A stretch of 64,000 nt of DNA from Scleromatobacter humisilvae (GCF_023231945.1 NZ_JAJLJH010000004.1:62001-126000), one strand, 5' to 3'. Positions 26,086 to 35,189 are shown, numbered from the stretch's first letter. The notes: generated by a model from the sequence alone, not told the origin. A program made the numbers and translations.

Positions 26086-26655
26086 ATGAACCCCCTCCGC
26101 CGCATCGTCCCGCTCGCCGTCGTCCTGACCATCGGCGCCCTGTCCGCCGCCCACGCGCAGACGGCCGCGCTGCCCGCCCCCGATCCCGAGAAGCAGAAGC
26201 TGATCGACCGCATCCTCGCGAAGGTGCATCCCGAGAACGGCGTCCTGCAAGCCACGCAGCGTCCGGCCGTGGAAGCGATGCAGAAGTCGATGATCGCGCT
26301 GCAGACCGCGCACGTGACCAAGGAGCGCCTGGACAAGACGATGAAGGACATCAGCGTCGACGTGCAGAAGTACGTCGACACGGCCACGCCCATCGTCACC
26401 GCCAGCGCGAAGAAGTACACCAACCAGACCGTCGGTCCGATCCTCGCGCAGAACCTCAGCGTCGACGAGCTGCGCCAGCTGGCGACGTTCCTCGAATCGC
26501 CGGCGCACGAGAAATTCGACAAGCTCGTGCCGCAGCTGGAGACCGCCATCGGCCAGAAGGTGCAGGCCGACGTGGCCGCCGAGATCGACAAGGACATCAA
26601 GGCGATGACCGAGGCCGTCGGCACCAAGCTGCGAATCGCCGCCACGGAGAAGTGA
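26086..26655 (+). CDS. filE: Periplasmic DUF2059-type protein (FilE-position)
   Basis: A 189-residue exported, mostly helical protein: signal peptide (1-24, AHAQ), then a DUF2059-like region with KLIDRILAKVHPEN and LSVDELRQLATFLESPAHEKF (about 125-145), the signature of the family. Highly charged, no cysteine. Position in the operon corresponds to FilE of the Acinetobacter cluster, though that protein is longer. Possibly a periplasmic chaperone. Confidence 0.72.
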   Translation: MNPLRRIVPLAVVLTIGALSAAHAQTAALPAPDPEKQKLIDRILAKVHPENGVLQATQRPAVEAMQKSMIALQTAHVTKERLDKTMKDISVDVQKYVDTATPIVTASAKKYTNQTVGPILAQNLSVDELRQLATFLESPAHEKFDKLVPQLETAIGQKVQADVAAEIDKDIKAMTEAVGTKLRIAATEK

Positions 26656-26657
26656 GC

Positions 26658-28400
26658 ATGGCTTCGGCCCGTTCGCTCGCCTCGCTCGCCGCCCTGTTCG
26701 CCCTCGTCGCCTGCGGCGGCGGAGGCAGCGGCAGCGGCGCGACGCCGCCTCCGCCCGGAACGCCGTCGAACGCGGTGCTGAGCGTGTCGCTGTCCGGCGG
26801 TGCCAGCCCGGGCATCGACCATCTCTGGGTCACTGTCACGGGCATCGCGATGCATGCCGACGCGACGCGTGTCTACGGTGACGGCGACCCCGGCTGGGTC
26901 GTGCAGACGCTGGCCACGCCGGTCACGGTGGACCTGGCCGATCCGTCGCTCGCCGACGGCGGCGCCGTGTCGCTGCTCAAGCAGAGCGTGAGCACGCTGG
27001 GCACCTACGCCCAGTTGCGCCTGCTCGTCGCGCCGTCGGATCCGGCGCTGGCCCTGGCGTCCTCGGCCAGCGCGAAGAACCTGCAGTTCAACGACGAGGT
27101 GCAATACACCGACGCGACCGGCGCGCATGTCGTGCCGCTCGAGATCGTCGACCCGCAATCCGGCCTGCGCCTGCTGACGCCGTTCAACCTCAGCGCCGAC
27201 ACCACCACGCCGCTGGGCATCGAGTGGAACGCCAACTCGCTGGTGCGGCGCGCTTCCGTCGCCGGCGCCGACCGCTTCACGCTGCGCAACGAGCTGCAGC
27301 TGTACAACCAGCAGCTGCTGACCGCGCTGGGCGACGGCAACCTGCAGATCGACGGCAGCCTCTTCGACTCGATCTCCGGCCAGCTGGACACGACGAACTT
27401 CTGCACCGGTGCCAGCCACGCCGGCTGCATCCACGACGTCGTCGCCAGCGCCACCAGCATCTCGTCCGACAGCCGCTTCCACGCCGAGGTGCGCAGCGTG
27501 AACGTGGGCGCGAACGGCAGCTTCCTGCTCTATCCGCTGCCCAACCCGGCGACGCAGTTCGACGTCGTGATCCACGGCGGCAACATGGAGACGATCGTCG
27601 TGCACAACGTGTTCGTCGATCCGACCGGCATCCTCAAGCCCGTCCCGACCTCGCTGAGCAGCGCGGCCACGCCGATCGTGCCGACGCTCAACACCGGCGA
27701 ACGCCCGGTGAGCCTGGCCAACGCGCTCGTGCCGTCCGCCAGCCGCGTGTTCTTCGGCCAGACCGTCGCCGGCACCGGCGGCGGCAGCGGCGGCGCGGAC
27801 ATCCCGTACGCCATCGTCGCCGGCAACACCGATCCCGCCACGGGCACGCTGTTGCACGCGCTGGCGCTGCCGGCCGGCCCGCTGCATTACGCGAGCTTCG
27901 ACACGACCAAGGACGGCAACGGCAAGCCACCGACGTTCACGACGGTCACGCCCGCCGAAGGCGCCGGCGCGTGGACGGTGTGGTCGCAAGGGACGCTCGC
28001 GACCGGCACCAGCGCGCTCACCACGCTGGCGTCCGGCGCCCCGGCCGCGACGGTGTCCAACCCCGTCGCGCTCGCGGGGTTCGCCGCCGGCACGTTGACC
28101 GTGACGGTGTCGGGCGCCGCCACGAACGGCGCGGACCACGCCGAGCTGATCGTCTTCAACGATGGCGGCATCGTGGCGGTGGCGGACGTGTCGTCGCAGC
28201 TCGCGTCGCACGGCGGCACGACCGTATTCAACGTTCCGAGCGGCGCAACGGCGAGTGCGCCCGGCGCGGCGGCCTACGGCGTCGCGTTGCGCACCTGGGT
28301 CGCGGCGTCCGAGACGACGAGCGCGCGCTGGGTGCGCGTCGGCTCGCCGCTCGATCTGTCGACGGCGACGAGCGCGACCGCTGCCCTGGCATTGCCCTGA
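26658..28400 (+). CDS. filF: Large surface lipoprotein (FilF-like, DUF4382-type N-terminus)
   Basis: A 580-residue lipoprotein: lipobox LVACGGGGSGSG, then a domain resembling DUF4382 (VSVSLSGGASPGIDHLWVTVTGI, about 35-230) and several Ig-like beta segments, with one disulfide-like pair (NFCTG and AGCIH). The Ala/Thr/Gly-rich C-terminal part resembles adhesin modules. The ATG at 26658 is preferred over a GTG at 26652 that overlaps the filE stop. As the last gene of the operon it may be the surface-exposed tip or anchor. Confidence 0.75.
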   Translation: MASARSLASLAALFALVACGGGGSGSGATPPPPGTPSNAVLSVSLSGGASPGIDHLWVTVTGIAMHADATRVYGDGDPGWVVQTLATPVTVDLADPSLADGGAVSLLKQSVSTLGTYAQLRLLVAPSDPALALASSASAKNLQFNDEVQYTDATGAHVVPLEIVDPQSGLRLLTPFNLSADTTTPLGIEWNANSLVRRASVAGADRFTLRNELQLYNQQLLTALGDGNLQIDGSLFDSISGQLDTTNFCTGASHAGCIHDVVASATSISSDSRFHAEVRSVNVGANGSFLLYPLPNPATQFDVVIHGGNMETIVVHNVFVDPTGILKPVPTSLSSAATPIVPTLNTGERPVSLANALVPSASRVFFGQTVAGTGGGSGGADIPYAIVAGNTDPATGTLLHALALPAGPLHYASFDTTKDGNGKPPTFTTVTPAEGAGAWTVWSQGTLATGTSALTTLASGAPAATVSNPVALAGFAAGTLTVTVSGAATNGADHAELIVFNDGGIVAVADVSSQLASHGGTTVFNVPSGATASAPGAAAYGVALRTWVAASETTSARWVRVGSPLDLSTATSATAALALP

Positions 28401-28431
28401 AGCTCCGGCGGCCTCGCGCCGCCGGCCGCGA

Positions 28432-28890
28432 TCAATGCTTGTTCTGGATCGCGTTGAGGCTGGCCAGCGACGGCAGCCCGAACATCGGCATCAGCATGAA
28501 CGGCAGCGTCACGGCGCTCGCGATGGGGGCCAGCGCCTTGTCCAGCGCGGTCAGGTTCTGCGCCAGCTTGACGGTCGCCTGCACGCCGTTGACGGTGGTC
28601 TGCAGGCGTTGCTGGTCCATCTGGCGATCGAGGGCCTGCGAGCCGTCGTTGCTGATCGCGCCGAGCGCCGCAAGCGCGTCGGTCGCGGACAGCCCGCTGC
28701 GGCTCTGTTCCTGCGTCGTCAGCGCGCCCAGCGCGGTGAGCGTCGGGTCGCTGAGCCCGCGGCCGTAGACCGTCGACATCTCCGACTCGCTCAGCGGCTG
28801 CAGCTCGCCCGAGGCGGCGAACGCGCCGGAGGACGACAGGGCCAGCACGGCGGCCAGCGCGAGGCCTTGGGGGATGCAGCTCAACTTCAT
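28432..28890 (-). CDS. Exported protein with FilA-type leader motif, convergent to the fil operon
   Basis: A 152-residue exported protein on the opposite strand: signal peptide ending GAFAAS, then LQPLSESEMSTVYGRG (about 31-46), which matches the motif of the four FilA copies (L-x-P-L-x-E-S-E-M-S-x-V-x-G). The rest differs: a helical Gln/Asp/Asn-rich middle and a hydrophobic C-terminus (LPFMLMPMFGLPSLASL). It is probably a further client of the same peptidase under separate control, not a domain duplicate of FilA. Confidence 0.72.
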   Translation of the reverse strand: MKLSCIPQGLALAAVLALSSSGAFAASGELQPLSESEMSTVYGRGLSDPTLTALGALTTQEQSRSGLSATDALAALGAISNDGSQALDRQMDQQRLQTTVNGVQATVKLAQNLTALDKALAPIASAVTLPFMLMPMFGLPSLASLNAIQNKH

Positions 28891-29077
28891 TCGCGTCTCC
28901 AGTCCGGGGTTTGCGCTGCTGCCGGGGCGTCAGGGCGACGCTGGAGCAGTGCTTGCTGTCATATCGACAGCGGTCCTGGACGGATGAGCGGCGCGAAGGG
29001 CCGCCTTCGAGAACTAGTTCACGGGCCTGGAAGGACAGCGCGCGGCTGACCAGCCAATGCGTCGCCCGGCGACGCGC

Positions 29078-29341
29078 TCAGGAGCGGCCCGGGCGATACC
29101 ACCAGATCGCCACGCACAGCGCGATGCCCGCGCCGTACAACAGCCAGGTCGGCGACGTGACGTACGAATAAAGCATCAGCGCCAGCCCCAGCCAGCGGAT
29201 GCGTGGCTCCTTGCGCGCCTTGCCCCAGTACCAGGCCCACATCCCGACCAGGCTGAACAGGATGCAGCCGGCGATCCAGGCCGGCGTGGGCAGTTCCAGG
29301 CCGAGCGCCTGGGCGGTTTGGAGGGCATCGCTGAAATTCAT
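29078..29341 (-). CDS. Small inner-membrane protein, unknown function
   Basis: An 87-residue protein with three predicted membrane segments (AWIAGCILFSLVGMWAWYW, WLGLALMLYSYV, WLLYGAGIALCVAIWWY). Arg/Lys-rich loop KARKEPR between segments 1 and 2. I do not recognise a named family beyond small conserved membrane proteins of betaproteobacteria. ATG 29341 chosen; the reading frame upstream is unsupported. Confidence 0.6.
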   Translation of the reverse strand: MNFSDALQTAQALGLELPTPAWIAGCILFSLVGMWAWYWGKARKEPRIRWLGLALMLYSYVTSPTWLLYGAGIALCVAIWWYRPGRS

Positions 29342-29517
29342 GGGCGTTCGAGGACAGGGGTGCCGAAGTATGCCTAGTCGTTGTGAACGCCTCGTGCGGC
29401 CACTTGCCGCCCGGCCCGGATCGACGCACAGTTGACGCGGCCGCGCGATTGGCCCTTGCGGGCAAAGGCCTACTGGACTGCCGGATGCGGCGCAACAGCG
29501 ATCGCCGTACATTATCA

Positions 29518-29529
29518 TTAGCAAGCTAA
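29518..29529. promoter_or_regulatory. Putative MarR operator
   Basis: TTAGC-AA-GCTAA inverted repeat 18 bases before the marR start, in an AT-rich stretch (TTATCATTAGCAAGC). It fits an autoregulatory site of the following MarR protein, and would control the whole efflux operon. Confidence 0.6.
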
Positions 29530-29546
29530 CTACTTTTAAATCAATC

Positions 29547-30041
29547 ATGACCAGGTCCGCCGCCAGCACCCGCCAGCAGAACCGCATGGCCTTTGGCGCG
29601 ACGCTGCAGGTCATGTCGCGCGCCTACAAGGCGGCGGCGGACAAGGCGGTCGGCCACATCGGGCTGTCGCAGGCGATGGCCTGGCCGCTGGTCATGATCG
29701 GACGCCTGGGCAGCGGCATCCGCCCCGGCGCGCTGGCCGACGTGCTCGCGATCGAGGGGGCGTCGCTGGTGCGCCAGCTCGATCAACTCGCCGAAGCCGG
29801 GCTGGTCGAGCGCCGCGAGCATCCGGTCGACCGCCGCGCCAAGACGCTGCACCTCACGCCCGCGGGCACGCGCGCCCGCGCGAAGATCGAGGCCGCGCTC
29901 GACGCGATGCGCGCCGAGCTGTTCGACGGCATCCCCGACGCCGACCTGGACGCCTGCATCCGCGTGTTCGCCGCGCTCGACAACAAGCTGGGCCGCCCCG
30001 CGCACCCCCTTCTTTCCGGCCTGGCCGCGAGCGTCGAATGA
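29547..30041 (+). CDS. MarR-family regulator of the FUSC efflux operon
   Basis: A 164-residue winged-helix regulator. The wing motif VERREHPVDRRAKTLHLTPAG is diagnostic for MarR; the HTH is LADVLAIEGASLVRQLDQLAEAGL. Its stop overlaps the start of the FUSC gene (ATGA), so it is co-transcribed and most likely represses its own operon until a phenolic or aromatic acid binds. Confidence 0.9.
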   Translation: MTRSAASTRQQNRMAFGATLQVMSRAYKAAADKAVGHIGLSQAMAWPLVMIGRLGSGIRPGALADVLAIEGASLVRQLDQLAEAGLVERREHPVDRRAKTLHLTPAGTRARAKIEAALDAMRAELFDGIPDADLDACIRVFAALDNKLGRPAHPLLSGLAASVE

Positions 30042-32104
30042 AACTGCCGTCGCTTCCGCGCTTCTCGGGCGCCGAGATCCTGTTCTCGGCCAAGAGCTTC
30101 GCTGCCGCCGTGCTCGCGATGTACATCGCCAGCCGCGCCGGGCTGCCGCGGCCGTTCTGGGCGCTGCTGACCAGCTACATCGTGTCCGCGCCGCTGGCCG
30201 GCAACGTGCGCTCGAAGGCAGTGTTCCGCTTCTGCGGCACGTTGATCGGCTGCATCGCCACCGTGCTGATGGTGCCCGCCTTCGCCAACGCGCCGGAACT
30301 GCTGACGCTGGCGCTCGCGCTGTGGGTCGGCACGTGCCTGTTCCTGTCGCTGCAGGATCGCACCGCACGCTCCTATCTCTTCATGCTGGCCGGCTACACC
30401 GCGGCGCTGATCGGCTTCCCGTCCGTCGAGACGCCGGCGGCGATCTTCGACACCGCCGTCGCGCGGGTCGAGGAGATCAGCCTGGGCATCCTGAGCGCCA
30501 CGCTCGTGCACAGCCTGGTGCTGCCGGTGGGCATGGGCCCGACGCTGCTGGCCGTGCTCGATCGCGGCCTGGGCGACGCACGCCGCTGGTTCGCCGACGT
30601 GCTGCGCGAGCCGGGCGCCGCCGCGAAGCCGCTGGCCACGGACCGCCAGCGCCTGGCCGGCGACATCACGCAGCTGCGGCTGCTGTCCACGCACGTCCCG
30701 TTCGACACCAGCCACCTGCGCTGGACGGCCGGCGCCATCGGCGCGATGCAGGACGCGCTCGCGGCGCTGACGCCGGCGCTGTCGGCCGTCGAGAACCGCC
30801 TGCTCGCGCTCGAGGAGGCCGAAGGCACGCTGGCGCCCGACGTCACCGCCCTGCTCGCGCGCACCGCGGCGTGGCTGCGGGCCGACGCCGCGACCGCGCA
30901 GGACGCCGCGCTGGACGACCTGCTCGCCGAGCTGCGCGCCCTCGGCGCCGATGCCGCCACCTGCAAGCCCTGGGCGCGCGCGCTGCGCATCAGCCTGGCC
31001 GTGCGGCTGGAGGAGTTGATCCATGGCTGGCGCGACGCCAAGTCGCTGCGGCGCGACATCGACGCCGGCCTGGCCGGCGCCGTCCCGCCGCGCCGCCACG
31101 GCGAGCCGTTCGGCAACCGCGTGCTGCACAAGGACGTCGGCCTCGCGCTGCTGTCGTCCTTCGCCGCGGTGCTCGCGATCTGCCTGTGCTGCGCGGCCTG
31201 GATCGTGGCGGCGTGGCCCGCGGGCTCGGCGGCCGCGATGTTCGCCGCGGTCTTCTGCAGCTTCTTCGCGACGATGGACGACCCGGTGCCCGCGATCCGC
31301 AACTTCATGCGCTTCATGATCTGGTCGGTGCCCGTGTCGGCGCTCTACGTGCTGGTGCTGCTGCCGCTGGTGCACGACTTCGGCATGCTGGTGCTGGTCA
31401 TCGCCCCGACCTTCCTGGTGCTGGGCCTGTTCATCGCCCGCGCGGCCACGGCGCCGTCGGCCTTGGCGATGCTGTTCGGCGTGGCGGGCACGCTGTCGAT
31501 CCACGACACGCAGGCCACGGTCGACCTGCCGGTGTTCCTCAACTCGACGCTCGCGCAGGTGCTGGGCATCTTCGCCGCGGCGCTGGTCACGCGCCTGGTG
31601 CGCACCGTCGGCGCCGACTGGAGCGCGCAACGCATCCGCCGCGCCACCTGGAACGAGCTCGGCGCGATGGCCGACGCCGGGCGCGGCGCGGCCGTCGACG
31701 ACGCCTACGCCGTGCGCATGGTCGACCGCATCGCGCTGCTGGCCCCGCGCGTCGTGCAGGCCGACGCCGCGGTGCGCAACGACACCGTCGAGGGCGCGCT
31801 GAGCGACCTGCGCTCGGGTCTCGACATCGTCGCCCTGCAACGCGCGCGTCCGCGCCTGCCGTCGATGGGCATCGGCCCCGTGATGCAGGGCGTCGCGCGC
31901 CTGTTCCGCTCGCGCGGCCAGGGCCGCGACGATCCGCCGCCGGCCGCGCTGCTCGCCGAGCTCGACGGCGCGCTGCAAGGCGCTCTCGGCAAGGACGGCA
32001 TCGACGGCCGCGTGGCCGTCACCGCGCTCGTCGGCCTGCGCCGCACACTGTTCCCCGGCGCCCCCGCGGCGCTGGCCCCTGTCGCCACCGGAGCCTCTGC
32101 ATGA
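30038..32104 (+). CDS. FUSC/AaeB-type inner-membrane efflux protein
   Basis: A 688-residue protein with two sets of membrane helices (about 15-165 and 365-510) separated by soluble helical regions, the layout of fusaric-acid resistance and AaeB proteins. Family motif near the start: RPFWALLTSYIVSAPLAG. It works with the HlyD adaptor and the NodT outer-membrane channel encoded in the same operon, exporting aromatic carboxylic acids or similar compounds. The substrate cannot be read from the sequence. Confidence 0.9.
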   Translation: MKLPSLPRFSGAEILFSAKSFAAAVLAMYIASRAGLPRPFWALLTSYIVSAPLAGNVRSKAVFRFCGTLIGCIATVLMVPAFANAPELLTLALALWVGTCLFLSLQDRTARSYLFMLAGYTAALIGFPSVETPAAIFDTAVARVEEISLGILSATLVHSLVLPVGMGPTLLAVLDRGLGDARRWFADVLREPGAAAKPLATDRQRLAGDITQLRLLSTHVPFDTSHLRWTAGAIGAMQDALAALTPALSAVENRLLALEEAEGTLAPDVTALLARTAAWLRADAATAQDAALDDLLAELRALGADAATCKPWARALRISLAVRLEELIHGWRDAKSLRRDIDAGLAGAVPPRRHGEPFGNRVLHKDVGLALLSSFAAVLAICLCCAAWIVAAWPAGSAAAMFAAVFCSFFATMDDPVPAIRNFMRFMIWSVPVSALYVLVLLPLVHDFGMLVLVIAPTFLVLGLFIARAATAPSALAMLFGVAGTLSIHDTQATVDLPVFLNSTLAQVLGIFAAALVTRLVRTVGADWSAQRIRRATWNELGAMADAGRGAAVDDAYAVRMVDRIALLAPRVVQADAAVRNDTVEGALSDLRSGLDIVALQRARPRLPSMGIGPVMQGVARLFRSRGQGRDDPPPAALLAELDGALQGALGKDGIDGRVAVTALVGLRRTLFPGAPAALAPVATGASA

Positions 32105-32313
32105 TCGGCGAAGCCAGTTTCTACGGCCTGTACGTGCCCTGGTTGATGCTGCTGTGCGGCATCACGCTGGCCGTGCAATGGTTCGTCCGCCGCGCGCTCG
32201 GCGCGATCGGCTTCTATCGCTGGGTCTGGCACCCGGCCCTGTTCGACACCGCGATGTACGTGCTGCTGCTCTACGCCGTCAGCAACGTCGCTTCCACGCT
32301 GCAAACGCATTGA
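32101..32313 (+). CDS. DUF1656 membrane protein (AaeX-like)
   Basis: A 70-residue protein with two membrane helices and the conserved YGLYVPW start segment and WHPALFDTA in the second half. DUF1656 proteins such as AaeX sit between the FUSC pump and the adaptor gene, as here. Start overlaps the FUSC stop. Role in the pump unknown. Confidence 0.9.
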   Translation: MIGEASFYGLYVPWLMLLCGITLAVQWFVRRALGAIGFYRWVWHPALFDTAMYVLLLYAVSNVASTLQTH

Positions 32314-32321
32314 GTCCCGTC

Positions 32322-33281
32322 ATGTCGTCCTCCGATCTCCTCGCTCCCGGCCGCTGGCCCATGCGCCTGGCGCGCCTGCTCGTCACGCTCGCCGTCGTCT
32401 GCGCCGCCGTCTGGGCCGGACTGCGGCTGTGGGACCACTACGAGCTCGAACCGTGGACGCGCGACGGCCGCGTGCGCGCCAACGTCGTGCAGATCGCGCC
32501 GGACGTGTCCGGCCTGGTGACCGCGGTGCCGGTGCAGGACAACCAGCTGGTGCCTGCGGGCACGCTGCTGTTCGAGGTCGACCGCGCCCGCTACGCGCTC
32601 GCGCTGCGGCAGTCCGAGGCCTCGCTGACCGCGGCCAAGGTGGCGCTGGCGCAGGCGCAGCGCGAGAACGCGCGCAACACCGGCCTCGGCGACATCGTCT
32701 CGCAGGAGCTGCGCGAGCAGACGTCCACGCGCGTCGAGGCCGCGCAGGCCAGCGTCGCCCAGGCCAACGTGGCGCTCGACTCGGCGCGCCTGAACCTCGA
32801 GCGCGCCCAGGTGCGCGCGCCGACCGCGGGCCTCGTCACCAACCTCGACATGCGCACCGGCAGCTACGCGCAGGCCGGCCGCGCCGCGCTGGCGCTGGTC
32901 GACGCGAACTCGTTCTACGTCGAGGGCTACTTCGAGGAGACCAAGCTGCCGCGCATCCACGTCGGCGACCGCGTGCACGTGACGCCGATGGGCGGCGCGC
33001 GCGTCGACGGCACGGTGGAGAGCATCGCCGCCGGCATCGCCGACCGCGACCGCTCGACCAGCAGCAACCTGCTGCCCAGCGTCAACCCGACCTTCAACTG
33101 GGTGCGGCTCGCGCAGCGCGTCCCGGTGCGCGTCAAGCTCGACCCGCTGCCGGCCGGGACGCGGCTGGTCGCCGGCGCGACCGTGACGGTGCAGGTCGTC
33201 GAAGGCGGCGCCTCGGGCGCGGCCCGATCCGTGCAGCCGGCGGCGTCCGCCGCGTCGGCCGCGTCCGCGAACAGGAGCTGA
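32322..33281 (+). CDS. HlyD/EmrA-type periplasmic adaptor
   Basis: A 319-residue membrane-fusion protein: one N-terminal helix, WTRDGRVRANVVQIAPDVSGLV (first lipoyl half), a coiled-coil hairpin (about 95-155) and the second half LERAQVRAPTAGLVTNLDMRTGSYA. FYVEGYFEETKL and RVPVRVKLD are typical of AaeA-like adaptors. An Ala/Ser-rich tail closes the protein. It bridges the FUSC pump and the NodT channel. Confidence 0.92.
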   Translation: MSSSDLLAPGRWPMRLARLLVTLAVVCAAVWAGLRLWDHYELEPWTRDGRVRANVVQIAPDVSGLVTAVPVQDNQLVPAGTLLFEVDRARYALALRQSEASLTAAKVALAQAQRENARNTGLGDIVSQELREQTSTRVEAAQASVAQANVALDSARLNLERAQVRAPTAGLVTNLDMRTGSYAQAGRAALALVDANSFYVEGYFEETKLPRIHVGDRVHVTPMGGARVDGTVESIAAGIADRDRSTSSNLLPSVNPTFNWVRLAQRVPVRVKLDPLPAGTRLVAGATVTVQVVEGGASGAARSVQPAASAASAASANRS

Positions 33282-33283
33282 TC

Positions 33284-34756
33284 ATGCGCATCCCCGCCCT
33301 CGCATCGCTCGCGCTGGCCGCCTCGCTCGCCGCCTGCGCCATCAAGCCGGTCGGCCCGGACTACAGCGTGCCGGCCGCGGCCGTCGTCAACAAGCCCGGG
33401 GCCGCCGCGCCGTTCGCGCTCGCGCCGGCCTCGGCGGCCTCGGGCGCGACGCCGTTCGCCGACGCCCCTCTGCCGCCGCACTGGTGGCGGCTGTACCAGG
33501 ATCCGAAGCTGGACGCGCTGATCGAGAAGGCGCTCGCACGCAACACCGACCTGCGCGTGGCGCTGGCCAACCTCGAGAAGGCCGAGGCGTCCGATCGCGC
33601 GGTGGAAGGCCAGAAGAAGCCGACGATCTCGACCGAGTTCGGGCCCGCGTTCGGCCACCAGTCCGGCCTGGACTACCTCGCGCCGAACTACGTGCCGCCC
33701 AGCACCTGGGAATACGGCGCGGGCGCGTCGCTGTCGTACCAGCTCGACCTGTTCGGCCGCATCCAGCGCGCCATCGAGGCCTCGCACGACGACACCCAGG
33801 CCGCGCAGGCCGCGCTGGACCTGGTGCGCATCAACGTGGCCGCGGGCACGGCGCGCGCGTACGCGGACGCGTGCGCGTCGGGCCTGCGCATCGCCAGCGC
33901 GGAACATTCGACCGAGCTGCAGCAGCAGGCGCTGGACATCTCGGTGCGGCTGCAGCAAGCCGGCCGCGTCGGCATCACCGACGCCGCGCGCGCCCGCAGC
34001 CAGCTGCAGGTGCTCAAGGCTGCGCTCCCGCCGCTGCAGGCGCGCCGCCAGGCCGCGCTGTATCGCCTGGCCACGCTCACCGGCGAGCTGCCGCAGGACT
34101 TCGACCAGGACGTCGCCAGCTGCGCCGTGCCGCCGCACGTCGCGGGCACCATTCCCGTCGGCGACGGCGCCGCGCTGCTGCGCCGGCGGCCGGACATCCG
34201 CCAGGCCGAGCGCCAGCTCGCCGCGGCCACCGCCACCATCGGCGTGGCCACGGCCGATCTCTACCCGCGCGTGTCGCTGGGGCTGTCGCTGGGCTCGCAA
34301 GGCCTGGGCAACGACTTCCTCGGCAAGGACACCTTCAGCTACAGCGTCGGCCCGCTGATCTCGTGGACGGTGCCCAACACCGGCGTCGTGCGCGCGCACA
34401 TCGCGCAGGCCAACGCCGGCGCCGAGGGCGCGCTCGCGAAGTTCGACGGCACGGTGCTGACCGCGCTGCGCGAGACCCAGACCGCGCTCGACGCCTACGC
34501 CCGCGAGCTCGACCGCCACGCCGCGCTGCAGGCCGCCCGCGACGAGAGCGCCACCGTCGCCGGCCAGGCGCGCCGGCTCTACCAGAGCGGACGCACCGGC
34601 TACCTCGACGCGCTCGACGCCGAGCGCGCGCTGGCCAGCAGCGAGGCCACGCTGGCCCAGTCCGACGCCGAACTGGCCGACGACCAGGTCACCCTGTTCA
34701 TGGCGCTGGGCGGCGGCTGGGAGCCGGAACCGGCGCGGACGGCGGCGGCGCGCTGA
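33284..34756 (+). CDS. NodT-family outer-membrane efflux lipoprotein
   Basis: A 490-residue TolC-like channel with lipobox SLAACAIKPVGPDYS, two repeats of helical outer-membrane efflux domain (about 65-275 and 280-475), the conserved WWRLYQDP and RRRPDIRQAERQLAAATA. Completes the tripartite pump. Two bases separate it from the adaptor gene. Same strand and tight spacing make a five-gene marR operon. Confidence 0.92.
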   Translation: MRIPALASLALAASLAACAIKPVGPDYSVPAAAVVNKPGAAAPFALAPASAASGATPFADAPLPPHWWRLYQDPKLDALIEKALARNTDLRVALANLEKAEASDRAVEGQKKPTISTEFGPAFGHQSGLDYLAPNYVPPSTWEYGAGASLSYQLDLFGRIQRAIEASHDDTQAAQAALDLVRINVAAGTARAYADACASGLRIASAEHSTELQQQALDISVRLQQAGRVGITDAARARSQLQVLKAALPPLQARRQAALYRLATLTGELPQDFDQDVASCAVPPHVAGTIPVGDGAALLRRRPDIRQAERQLAAATATIGVATADLYPRVSLGLSLGSQGLGNDFLGKDTFSYSVGPLISWTVPNTGVVRAHIAQANAGAEGALAKFDGTVLTALRETQTALDAYARELDRHAALQAARDESATVAGQARRLYQSGRTGYLDALDAERALASSEATLAQSDAELADDQVTLFMALGGGWEPEPARTAAAR

Positions 34757-34813
34757 GGCATCCGGTTTGCCCCTGCTGAGCGCGCCGACGGTGGCGCCTC
34801 ACAGGATCGCACC

Positions 34814-35170
34814 ATGCCTCTCGAAAATCCCAGCGCCCACGACCCCGCCCTCGGCCAGAACCACGCCGCCGGCGTCAAGACCGAGACCGCCAGCCCGTCC
34901 GAGCGTGCGCTCGCGCCCGAAGGCGACGAGCCGATGCAGAGCGCCAACGGCATCGCCGACGACGGCACCTACGTCGGCCAGGGCGGCGGCTACATGGGCG
35001 GCCCGCTGCCGGCCGTCGACAGCGGCACGGCCCAGGTCGACAAGTCCAACGAACGCGGCGACGGCGCCTACGGCTTCCCGACCGGCCCCGGCGTCGGCGT
35101 GCCCGGCGGCGAGCACCAGCCGGTGGCGCAGAAGCCCGACGTGGTCACCAATCCCTATCCTGATCGCTGA
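34814..35170 (+). CDS. Small hydrophilic hypothetical protein
   Basis: A 118-residue protein rich in Gly, Asp, Pro and Asn, with no signal peptide, helix or cysteine; composition suggests disorder. Segments such as YVGQGGGYMGGP and YGFPTGPGVGVPGGEHQ look like stress-related low-complexity proteins of Burkholderiales. Start supported only by frame and by codon use; no clear ribosome site. Function unknown. Confidence 0.6.
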   Translation: MPLENPSAHDPALGQNHAAGVKTETASPSERALAPEGDEPMQSANGIADDGTYVGQGGGYMGGPLPAVDSGTAQVDKSNERGDGAYGFPTGPGVGVPGGEHQPVAQKPDVVTNPYPDR

Positions 35171-35189
35171 AGCGCGTTGCGGAAAGAAA

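Noticed and set aside
24354-28211. Very long minus-strand open frame (1285 residues) opposite filD-filF
   Set aside because: Composition (Arg/Val/His/Gln-rich) is that of an antisense shadow of GC-rich genes; the plus-strand genes have signal peptides, family motifs and coupled starts.
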